From contig CM074131.1 of the NCBI GenBank assembly GCA_037178625.1, positions 992,001-1,056,000 of the forward strand: a stretch of 64,000 nucleotides of DNA. The letters run 5' to 3'. This document shows positions 55,501-64,000 of the stretch, in pieces; position 1 is the stretch's first letter, and each line of letters starts with the position of its first letter. Under the pieces are notes generated by a model. It did not search any database. It was not told where the DNA came from and saw nothing but the letters and a program-made list of their open reading frames with translations. The DNA comes from Skeletonema tropicum. Its lineage: Eukaryota > Bacillariophyta > Thalassiosirophyceae > Thalassiosirales > Thalassiosiraceae. A program made the position numbers and the translations under genes.

Positions 55501-58500
55501 CGTTGCTCATTATTACAGGGAGGGCTACATTGCAATTGTGCACAACGCCGACAATCCGTATAAAAACGAGATCGACAAATTTGGAATTCCTGCTGAAGTT
55601 GACGAGTATGAAACTCTGAACTGGTTCAAAGTTTTCTGGGAAGGAGGTGACTTCCCTGGAAGTAGCCCTGAGAACTCATGTGCCGCTAATCAATGCAAGA
55701 CACAATCCGATGGCTCTTGCGTGTGCAGAACAAGTGTGTCTGAGTCAGCCGCATTTAATGATGGCGATTACTTCGAGAAGGCAGAAGTCATGGACAAACT
55801 GTTTCTCGGCGCAATTGGCCCTGAACCCAATAGCGTACCTGTGCCGTACGAAAATGGGTTAACTGTACACAAAGTCAATGGACTCATTGACACAAGTACT
55901 GTATTCGAAGTACAAGACAAGGGAAGGACATTCTTCTTGAAAAATCTTGAGTCCAAAGTTACTCTTTCCGGCTGGTCGTTTGCGCCAATAATTCTTGAGG
56001 CCGAAAACGCCATGATTCGTCTCAACGCTACCATTAAGGATAGTTCATCGCTTTCAGCTTCTAATGGGCAGTATATTGATTTTGACTCCACAGATGAAGC
56101 GTTTGCGGAGTGGGGCGTTAATATAGGTGTCGCCGGAGAATACATCGTGTCTTTCAGATATGCGCTAGACACCTATACAAGGTGAGTGGAGGAACGGCCC
56201 GTATCACCTCTTGTGCCACATCATTATACGGCGTGATTTCTAACTTTCGCCTTGCCATTCTTTTGCAGACAAATGGAGGTGTACGTCAATGATCAACTCG
56301 TGACGTTTCAACTTTCAAATGCTAATCCCATCATTGATCTAGAATACATCAGCGGCGACCCCCAAAGTGACCCTGATTTTGTACCTCTGACCAGATGCCA
56401 GGGCGATTGTGACATTGACGAGCACTGCGCTGACGGCCTGTTTTGCTTCCAAGTGAACAAAGGAGGTTCAGCTTTCCCTGGCTGCAACAATCTATCAAGC
56501 GCTGACTTTTGTGTCGATCCCAACGACATTGCCAACATGAAATTTCTCCCAACTGGAAGCTTCAGTGATGCCTGGAGACTTACTGAAGGGTTACAAGTTG
56601 ATCTAAACCAAGGGTTTAATACCATCAAAGTAAAGGTCCCTTCCGGCAATGATAACGCACCAAACATCGACTACCTAAAGATTGAGGGAATTCCAACAAC
56701 GCCATCGTCCACAAAATCATTTCGAAATCCACCCCATTTTGTTGGTAAGATGCCCATTTTGCCCAATTTCATGATATGTTCTCGTTCCCAAAAATAATAC
56801 CTAACTATTTCAATCCATCGCTTCCTTGTGCACAGCTATCATTGGTGAGGAGAACGGCTATTCTGAACAAAATATTATTGATGCTGAATATGAAACGGAT
56901 GCCTTGCTTGAGCATCTTGTCTATCACGACAACGTGGCGCCCTTCTTAACAACCCGCATACTTCAACGTTTTGGAGTTTCTAACCCCAGCCCAAGATATG
57001 TCGAAACGTGCGTTCAAGCTTTCAAGACAGGTGTTTACGTATCTGGCAACGAAGTCTTTGGCGACGGCAAGTATGGATCCCTGGCAGCGTTATCAGCGTG
57101 TGTTGTACTGGACCGGGAAGCAACAGACCCTGCTCTCTACGAAGACCCTGCATTTGGATCCCTCCGCGAGCCTATTTTAATGGTTATGAACCTCTTACGA
57201 AGTATGGAGTTTTCAAATACTCTTCCGACTGAAGGTTTGGATGGCCCTCCTTTGGCAGACAACTACAACGTCCGCATGTTCAGATTAGATGAAAAGATTG
57301 GGCAAGCTCCCCATGACTTCCCTTCTGTTTTTTCTTTCTTTTTGCCAGAGTTCATCCCTGAGGCTGGACCCGCTTTATCTGCACAGCTAGTTGCTCCAGA
57401 GGCCACAATTCTTGACATGCCGAAGATCATTGGCATTCAGAATGGAATGATTAGTATGATCAAATATGGTCTGTCTGACTGTAACAGTGGATTCGCAATG
57501 TACCCGGGATTTAAAGGATGCTCAGGTGAGTACGAAACTACGACTATGGAACTAATGTGTTATTGAGCCTGCCATAATCACCTGGTTGTCTGACGTAACG
57601 TATCTTTGTAATTGTTTCCTTTCTTTTCGTCCGCAGACAACGGCCTTTATGAACGATCTATTGGGCATTTGGGTCGTATCACAGCTTTAACAAATGTCAC
57701 AGAGATGGTGTCGGAAGTCAGTCTTTTACTCACTGCTGGCCGCCTTAGCCAGGACAATAGAGCTACAATCGAGGCAGCGTGTTCGTCCGAACCAGATGCT
57801 GCTTCACAGTACCGTTGCATCCAACAACTCGTTGTCTTCTCTAGTGAGTTTCATAGCACTAATACCGTGCAAAAGAGTGGCGAAGCTCGTCCTGTGGGCA
57901 ATTCTGGCGGGTCGAGCAGCACCGAGCCGTACAAGGCTATAGTTTATCTCTATCTAGCAGGTGGGACCGATAGTTACCATATGCTTGCTCCTCATACCTG
58001 TGAGCCTATCGATGTTTACGAAAGATTCAGGGCCATCCGTGGCAAGAATAGTCAATCTGAAGGGATTGGGCTGAATTTTGACGACATGCTAGTGATTGAA
58101 GGCAACAACCCCTCTCAACCTTGTTCCAAATTTGGCATCCATCCCAATCTTCCTATACTACAAGACTTATACAATGCCTCAGAAGCTGCTTTTATCGCGA
58201 ATGCTGGTCTCATGGCAAAGCCAGTGGATGTGTCTAACTACAGACAAGAGACTCCAGTGCAGCTGTTCGCGCACAATGACATGTCACGCGAAACGAAGAA
58301 GGAGGATATCTTCGACGTGTTCGTTGGGACGGGTGTTTTTGGAAGGATTGCAGATGTTTTCATCAGCAAGGATATACCTACGAATGTATTCAGTATCTCT
58401 GGTACCCAAATCCTCAACATTGGCGAGCCAGGAGGTGTTGCTCCTTTCATTCTCAGCAGTAGTGGTCTGCCCGATTTCAACAAGAGCCCTTCAATCTCTA

Positions 58501-59219
58501 ACATGAATGAGGTAGTAAAGGAAATCAACAATGCAACGACAAAGGACAGTGGCTTCTTTGGAGAAACTTGGTCAGATAAGCTTCTCCGATCAATGCAAAG
58601 CCATGATCTACTGAAAACGGAACTTGATCAAGTTGCCGTCGAGACGGCCTTCCCCTCCGGAGGGCTTGGGGCTCAATTCAAAATGGTTGCTGAGTTGATG
58701 TTGACGAGGGAGAGCCGTGGTGTGGTGAGAGATATGTTTTATGTTAGTCAGGGTGGTTATGACACACATGCAAATATGCAAGTCAACGTGGCGAACCGCT
58801 TTACTGAGCTCAACGATGCTCTCACAGCATTTGTTGCTGAAGTCAAGGCGCAAGAGCTGTGGGATTCTATCACTTTAGTTCAGTTCTCTGAGTTTGCCCG
58901 CACTCTTGACCCAAATACTGGAGATGGAAGTGACCACGCGTGGGGAGCTCATCACTTCCATATGGGAGGGGCCTTGAACGGGGGCCAGGTTCGAGGTTTG
59001 TATCCAGATGACTTTACACAATCTTCAAGCAACCCACTCGCTCTCAGCCGTGGCAGAATGATTCCAACGTATCCATGGGATGCTATGTGGTATGGCACTG
59101 CTCAATGGTTTGGTATTAGCGATGGTCCAGAAATGGATAAGGTTCTTCCAATGCATAAGAACTTCCCCGCCGATTCACTTTACAATTCTGAAGATCTTTA
59201 TGTTCAACTCTTCGCGTAA
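49510..59219 (+). CDS. secreted DUF1800-DUF1501 fusion with PT-rich stalk, CBM6-like and cytochrome b5-like modules (14 exons)
   Basis: Exons 49510-49830, 49970-50299, 50531-50566, 50666-51022, 51107-52809, 52924-53460, 53557-54047, 54136-54268, 54372-54393 (a 22-nt microexon), 54484-55407, 55519-56181, 56269-56744, 56836-57525 and 57637-59219. Together they make 8,266 nt, one base over a multiple of three, so one shift exists: at GGG 51550-51552. Order: signal peptide; Cys-rich N-domain; Pro/Thr stalk (PTNAPTPNPTPAPSSPPTNV); DUF1800 start (ARFLEMTTFGP, YVRQQMDLPMSSHREYFRR); CBM6-like beta module (about 51900-52220); b5-like VYDFSGWVSNHPGGEYN; DUF1800 core (DENYAREIMQLFTIGLYVLN); second CBM6-like module (about 56000-56680); DUF1501 (YLYLAGGTDSYHML, GGYDTHANMQ, SEFARTLDPNTGDGSDHAWG, HMGGALNGGQVRG). 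In bacteria DUF1800 and DUF1501 are adjacent genes. Wall or surface role inferred. Confidence 0.88.
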
Positions 59220-59775
59220 GAGACGAGCGACAAGGAAATGTTGTTGCGACTTGACATTGTTTGACGTGTGAAAAATACTAAATTAGTATAATTGTTTTGA
59301 TTGACTTTTTATGTATTATCGTAGGAAGTGATGTAGCATTCAAACCTCAACAGATTCAAAGTATCTACATAGAAGTAATTACATCTACTCCTCTCTCGCT
59401 GCCGCTTCAACAATGTAATGTGTATGTGATTAGTGATAAAGAGGAGTATGATGTGTACTGTTGATGCTTCTCAGTTTTCATGTCACTGCATGCAGGCACA
59501 TCAAAAGCTCTAAAGTAAGTACTTGCACGCAAGGGCAGCTTCCGACCATATCTACCTTTTCTCTTCTGAGTGTCACTGCGACACATAACTTCGACTTCTA
59601 TCTTTCTTTTCACTATAGCCAACACCGAAGTGAACTTCGGCTTCGGTGACGCCCGCCATCACGCACGATCATGGCACTCGTGAGCTGAGTAGATAGAGTG
59701 GCGTGGTATTATGATGATGTGTAATAGCACTGTGCAGCTTTTGAAGTGATCGAGGCTCTATACTATTTTTTACCC
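59220..59775. other. intergenic, promoter of the ChaC-RCC1 gene
   Basis: No gene. Only short frames, and a GAACTTCGGCTTCGGTGAC stretch near 59630. Confidence 0.45.
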
Positions 59776-61944
59776 ATGCTGCATAATAGAAGATTCTTCT
59801 TCTTCCTCTCCTTCTTTGCCTTGCCACCAGCAGCGACAGCATTCTTCACCAGCACGAACAACAACTTTCGACCACGTATCACCGAGAGTAGGATCATGGC
59901 GTCACCAGTATGGTGTCCTGACACTCAAACCTTCAAAGGCGGAGTTGTCCCTGACCACTCAGCTGAGACGTTAACAATTGATGAACTTCTTGCTTGTAAT
60001 GGTGACAAATTGAAGATATTTGGATATGGTAGTTTATGTTGGCATCCAGGAGCTGATGGCGTCTTATCCTTGGCCAATATCGAACAAGATGAGCACGATC
60101 ATGACGCAGCAGCAGCAACAACAACAACATCATCATCAAATAATGATCGACCAAAACGAAAAGTAACAACTGCGCCAGGTAGAGCTATTGGCTATCGTCG
60201 TTGTTGGGCGCAACGCAGCGCTGATCATAGAGGTGACACTGAATTCAATGGAATAGTGTGCACGTTATTAAGCGACGAAGAATATGCCGAGTTACAATCA
60301 CATACTGATGCTGGAGGGGAGGAGGAGCACCAATCGATGACGGAAGGATTGATTTATACAGTTGATAAAGAATTAGTTCAAGATTGCTTAGCGGAACTCG
60401 ATTTCAGAGAAAAGGGTGGCTATGCAAGAGATACAATTGACGTAATTGAAGATGATACCGGAGAGAAATTCAAAGCACTGCTTTATCGTGGTACAAGTGA
60501 AAATCCAGCTTTTTGGAAACGAGTGTTATTTGACTTACCCCTCGCTGCAGCTGTGATGAGCGTTGCGAGAGGACCTTCAGGTCCAAATGATTTCTATTTG
60601 TTGCAACTTCACTCATTCTTAACTCATGCGGCTAATCACTCACCAGCAGCTGCTGCTGCACTTGCAGATCATTCGGGTGATGAAGTGACTGAAAAATTGG
60701 CACACATGTGCAAATTGTTGCAGACAGATTACATGCCCTTCTTTTTATTTGGCACTGGATCGAATGAACACAATCAACTTCTGCTGAACTCAGATAATGC
60801 GAGCGTAGAGGAAAGACATGAATTAGTGGAAATGCTCCTTGTTGCTCCTCGGAGTAATGATTGTGTGGAGCTGTTGCCAAAATCTCTGCATGCCGGAGGA
60901 GGTCATTCTGCACTGTTGTCACATACGGGAGAGCTTTACTTGTGGGGATGGAATGAGTCTGGTCAACTTGGACGCACATCCAACACAATATCAAATGACA
61001 AAGACCTGCCCTTTTCGGAGAATGTGGTGCGCCCTCTTCAAAACATCAAAGTGGAGCACGTCAGTCTGGGTCATAACCATACAATCTTGATTGAAAAAGA
61101 AACGGGGAAATTATTTTGCTTTGGAGAGAATGGGCGAGGTCAAGTTGATGGGACCTCTTCAACGAGTACATCAATACATACACCAATGACACCTATCGAC
61201 TTATCAGAAGATTCTTTTGTAGATGTGGCTGCGGGCCTATTTCATTCAGCTGCAATTACAAAAGATGGAGAGTTGGTAACTTGGGGTTGTGGACGATTCG
61301 GTCAGAGCTTGACAATACCAAGCGATGGCTCCACTTCCAAGGTAGGAAGGTGGCGTCCAGATGACGGCGTTCCACTAAAGCAAGTGTCGTGCGGGAGACG
61401 TCACACTGTCATTTTGGATGGAATTGGACGTGTTTGGACAATTGGGGATAGCAAGTACGGCCAGCTTGGACGCAGCAATGCATCAAGATCCGCAGTGCCA
61501 GAGCTTGTTTCTGGGATTTTAGGACTGCCTAATTCTGGATGCGTGCAGATTCATAGTGGGTGGTCTCATACGATTGCCGCTGTGAAGAAGGCAGATTCAA
61601 ATACAATTACTCTGTTTGGTTGGGGCAGGAACGAGAGAGGACAATTAGGATACAAGTCCACGGAGAAGTTCGTAGATGAACCTCAGCTGTTAAAACCGAA
61701 CAATGGTGATATTGAAGTTACTTCAATATGCTGCGGCGCAGAATCTTCTCTCATTGTTGATACAGAGGAAAAGATTTACTGCTGCGGGTGGAACGAGCAC
61801 GGTAATTTGGGATTTGAAAGCAGTGATTGCTGCTTTACATGGAGACCTGCAACTGGCGTGAAAGTGGTAGGTCCTCCTACTAGCCAAAGGATTAAGCTTC
61901 TCACAGCCGCTGGAGGTGCTCATGTTATTGTGACGAAAGTCTAG
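59776..61944 (+). CDS. ChaC-type gamma-glutamylcyclotransferase fused to RCC1 repeats
   Basis: 722 aa from ATG 59776. The N-terminus (FFFFLSFFALPPAATAFFTS) is a signal peptide ending in an A-T-A-F-F motif like the ASAFAP cleavage site of diatom plastid precursors; MASPVWCP at about residue 41 is an alternative cytosolic start. ChaC domain, about residues 75-280: the nucleotide-like loop FGYGSLCWHPGADG, GRAIGYRRCWAQRS and the catalytic Glu in LAELDFREKGGYAR (about 207). ChaC enzymes degrade glutathione to 5-oxoproline and Cys-Gly. From about residue 330 to the end is a seven-bladed RCC1-type propeller (FGTGSNEHNQL, LWGWNESGQLG, CFGENGRGQVDG, TWGCGRFGQSL, TIGDSKYGQLGRS, GWGRNERGQLGY, CCGWNEHGNLGF). 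The fusion suggests a regulated or scaffolded glutathione-turnover enzyme. Confidence 0.9.
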   Translation: MLHNRRFFFFLSFFALPPAATAFFTSTNNNFRPRITESRIMASPVWCPDTQTFKGGVVPDHSAETLTIDELLACNGDKLKIFGYGSLCWHPGADGVLSLANIEQDEHDHDAAAATTTTSSSNNDRPKRKVTTAPGRAIGYRRCWAQRSADHRGDTEFNGIVCTLLSDEEYAELQSHTDAGGEEEHQSMTEGLIYTVDKELVQDCLAELDFREKGGYARDTIDVIEDDTGEKFKALLYRGTSENPAFWKRVLFDLPLAAAVMSVARGPSGPNDFYLLQLHSFLTHAANHSPAAAAALADHSGDEVTEKLAHMCKLLQTDYMPFFLFGTGSNEHNQLLLNSDNASVEERHELVEMLLVAPRSNDCVELLPKSLHAGGGHSALLSHTGELYLWGWNESGQLGRTSNTISNDKDLPFSENVVRPLQNIKVEHVSLGHNHTILIEKETGKLFCFGENGRGQVDGTSSTSTSIHTPMTPIDLSEDSFVDVAAGLFHSAAITKDGELVTWGCGRFGQSLTIPSDGSTSKVGRWRPDDGVPLKQVSCGRRHTVILDGIGRVWTIGDSKYGQLGRSNASRSAVPELVSGILGLPNSGCVQIHSGWSHTIAAVKKADSNTITLFGWGRNERGQLGYKSTEKFVDEPQLLKPNNGDIEVTSICCGAESSLIVDTEEKIYCCGWNEHGNLGFESSDCCFTWRPATGVKVVGPPTSQRIKLLTAAGGAHVIVTKV

Positions 61945-61971
61945 AGACATAGATAAACTACTTACTTCCAT

Positions 61972-61990
61972 AATATATATATATATATAC
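61972..61990. repeat. AT dinucleotide microsatellite between convergent genes
   Basis: About 19 bp of alternating A and T in the 83-bp spacer between two convergent stop codons. Confidence 0.8.
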
Positions 61991-62027
61991 ATATTACATC
62001 TAATCTGATTAACTTTGTATTTATTAC

Positions 62028-64000
62028 TCATGCTATACATCTTTTTGCATTGATTGCAGCATCTGCAATGGCTCTTATTTTTGTTGTATCCTTTGTCAAA
62101 TGATCAAGTGAGAGCTGAAACACTTTTGTAATCTCATCGGCCGCCATGATACACTTTTTCATGTCTTCCTCCTTCAAATTCACCTCACTAAAGTTCAATT
62201 GTGAAATTGTCCTGCCTAGACTTTCAAGCTTCTTCGATGTCTTTCGCGTTACTTCCACCACTTCTAGAAGCGCATTTGTGTTGTCATTACCACCATCGTA
62301 TGGGACAATCACATCGCTCTCAACCGGTGATTGCTTCGTAACCGAAGCTACAGTTACCAACATCTTTTCTATGTCTACCAAGGTAGTATCGAAGCTTTGA
62401 GCCACGCGAATATTAGTACTCATGACTTGAGCAAGGGCCTGCAGCGTCCCTTCAAAATCGAAGTCATTTTGAGGTATATCCGTGATGCCATCTATGAGTC
62501 TCGTTGTTGTGTTGCAGGACTGAAGCAACTTCTGCACTTTGCTGGTTACATCTTTCTGCATTTCCTGAGCATCCTGAATGATAGGGTGCAGCATTTTCAG
62601 TGCGTCGGTTGCCTTCAAGTGACTATTTCGCTGTTGAGACGAGGCTCTCATTGACTTCGGCGACAAGTTAGTAGCCTCAAGAAGTTGTTCGAGTTCACTC
62701 AATTGTGCAAACATCTTACTTTTCGACATTTTCATTTCCTTCTGTAGGGCCCCAACAGTTTGAATAGCTTCCACAGCTACTTCTCTCAGAAGTGTATTCT
62801 TTGCTGAAAAGTCATCTATTTCTTTGGCGACCAACGCAGACTTTTCTTGACTGACTCTCTCTTCAGCGTTGTCCAACTTTTTCAAGAGCTGCTCCAAAAG
62901 AGATGACTGCTGCGTCGTTTTTTCCTTCAATTCTTCCTTCAGCTCTGCTTGAACCTTCATATGATGTGATAATTTTGCCTCAAGTTCAATGTTGCTTTCT
63001 TTCAATTCGTTGTTCAATCTTATCTGACTTCTTTCACTTTCACTCAGTAATTCAATTTTGCACTGATTTTCTTGAGCTCTTTTCGTTTGTTCTTTCAATT
63101 CTGTCACAGTTTCAGAATGAATTGCGTTGAGACTATCAAACTCATTTTGTAGCTGTGCATATCTGGAATTCAACTCACTGTTTAATCGAATCCGACTCTC
63201 TCCACTTTCTTTCATAACGTCAACCATATACTGACTTTCTTCCGCTTTTTTCGTTTGCTCTTTCAATTCAAATACCGTGTCTGAATGAATTGTATTGAGG
63301 TTGTCAAACTCTCTTTGCAGCTGTGCATATTTCGCTTCCATAACCTGAAGCCTAGCTTCCAATGCGTTGTTGCTGTGATTACCGTGTGACGGTGTGCGCT
63401 TAGAAGAATGTGGAGATGCTGCTACTCGTGGTGGAGACATTAGCACATACTCAGAAGGACGAGGGCTCGCGTGAATATGCCTCAAGTCTTCAGCGGTTGA
63501 CAAATCTCTTGTACGTGGAGTTTTGATGCGTGACCTTGGCGATTCAGCATGAAAGCTATTATTTGTAGGTGTTGATATCAGATCGTACCCATGATGATTT
63601 GTTGTCGGAGTTGCAAGCAGGTCGTATCCACGATATGGCGAAGTTGAAGGCGATTGAGTAGCGCTTCGGGAGTGGCGAGCACTCATGGGAGCTGACCTGG
63701 ATTCGCTGTTGCGTTTGTTATCTGACTTTGATGTTCTGGGAGTTTGTATTTTCTTTGGAGTTACAAAGCCATTAAGGCTGTCGTCACTGTAGTTATCATC
63801 AAGATGTTTGTCTGACGCAGATTCATCCCTGCTTCTTCCTTTCGTCAATGACTTCATGTACCTAATTACACCAGACTTTCCCATCTTACCACCAGCAACT
63901 GCACCTCTCTCTTCTAATATTTGCAACGGTACCCTTCCCTCTTCATCCTTTTCTGTCAAGCCTGCGGGGTATGCTTTCGATAGCAGCAATAGGATCCCTT
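62028..64000 (-). CDS. ankyrin-ended, long coiled-coil protein, 5' partial
   Basis: The frame is open to the window edge, so the true start lies beyond 64000. The first visible residues (LLLLSKAYPAGLTEKDEEGR then VPLQIL) look like the end of an ankyrin-type repeat, common in diatom proteins of the form LL-x-AYP-x-G-x-D-x2-G-x-PL. A Ser/Arg-rich disordered region follows (RSRDESASDKHLDDNYSDDS; TPRTSKSDNKRNSESRSA). Then a coiled coil of about 420 residues contains an internal duplication (YAQLQREFDNLNTIHSDTVF and YAQLQNEFDSLNAIHSETVT). The gene ends at 62028, 83 bp from the convergent ChaC-RCC1 stop. Function unknown; probably a scaffold or cytoskeletal protein. Confidence 0.82.
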   Translation of the reverse strand, partial: GILLLLSKAYPAGLTEKDEEGRVPLQILEERGAVAGGKMGKSGVIRYMKSLTKGRSRDESASDKHLDDNYSDDSLNGFVTPKKIQTPRTSKSDNKRNSESRSAPMSARHSRSATQSPSTSPYRGYDLLATPTTNHHGYDLISTPTNNSFHAESPRSRIKTPRTRDLSTAEDLRHIHASPRPSEYVLMSPPRVAASPHSSKRTPSHGNHSNNALEARLQVMEAKYAQLQREFDNLNTIHSDTVFELKEQTKKAEESQYMVDVMKESGESRIRLNSELNSRYAQLQNEFDSLNAIHSETVTELKEQTKRAQENQCKIELLSESERSQIRLNNELKESNIELEAKLSHHMKVQAELKEELKEKTTQQSSLLEQLLKKLDNAEERVSQEKSALVAKEIDDFSAKNTLLREVAVEAIQTVGALQKEMKMSKSKMFAQLSELEQLLEATNLSPKSMRASSQQRNSHLKATDALKMLHPIIQDAQEMQKDVTSKVQKLLQSCNTTTRLIDGITDIPQNDFDFEGTLQALAQVMSTNIRVAQSFDTTLVDIEKMLVTVASVTKQSPVESDVIVPYDGGNDNTNALLEVVEVTRKTSKKLESLGRTISQLNFSEVNLKEEDMKKCIMAADEITKVFQLSLDHLTKDTTKIRAIADAAINAKRCIA

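Overview
The window looks like nuclear DNA of a stramenopile alga, most likely a centric diatom. Genes are split by short GT-AG introns (about 70-130 nt, donors mostly GTAAGT or GTGAGT). There are secreted Pro/Thr-rich proteins, a DUF1800/DUF1501 giant, MYND-finger and RecQ-like families of the kind that are multi-copy in diatoms (from memory, not searched), and many small terminal-inverted-repeat (TIR) elements. The organism call is an inference from gene style; no rRNA or organelle marker is present.

Layout. 0-5 kb: SmD1 splicing factor, a three-exon EGF-like membrane protein and a small multi-pass membrane protein, all on the minus strand. 5.1-7.3 kb: a decayed DNA transposon with 33-bp perfect TIRs. 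7.4-10 kb: a MYND-finger gene and an SRRM1-like PWI/SR splicing factor. 10-19 kb: three TIR or palindromic elements around a secreted single-TM protein and a two-unit 508-aa protein, then a GGCGTGA-rich element holding a dead DDE transposase. 19-24 kb: mostly non-coding repeats plus one membrane protein gene. 24-30 kb: a badly broken METTL16 gene, a frameshifted membrane protein, a 1.93-kb element with 9-bp target duplication that carries a RecQ-like helicase fragment, and a 0.5-kb MITE. 30-39 kb: conserved genes (EHD-type dynamin-like ATPase, Dus1-type tRNA dihydrouridine synthase, prolyl 4-hydroxylase with ShK domains, and an EEP nuclease with an inserted Mut7-C domain). 40.5-47.3 kb: a satellite array of about 36 monomers of 184-196 bp with a 1,532-bp higher-order repeat. 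47.5-64 kb: a coiled-coil gene, a 14-exon DUF1800-DUF1501 fusion, a ChaC-RCC1 fusion, and the 3' part of an ankyrin/coiled-coil gene cut by the window end.

There is no operon logic. Genes are independent eukaryotic units, several in divergent pairs sharing a 400-600 bp promoter region (30.3-34.3 kb, 34.4-39.0 kb, 47.5-59.2 kb) or convergent (61.94/62.03 kb). Two are splicing or RNA factors and several are domain fusions. Several otherwise conserved genes are each broken by one single-base shift, so either this assembly carries indel errors or real decay is common here; METTL16, with at least five breaks, is the strongest case for a true pseudogene.
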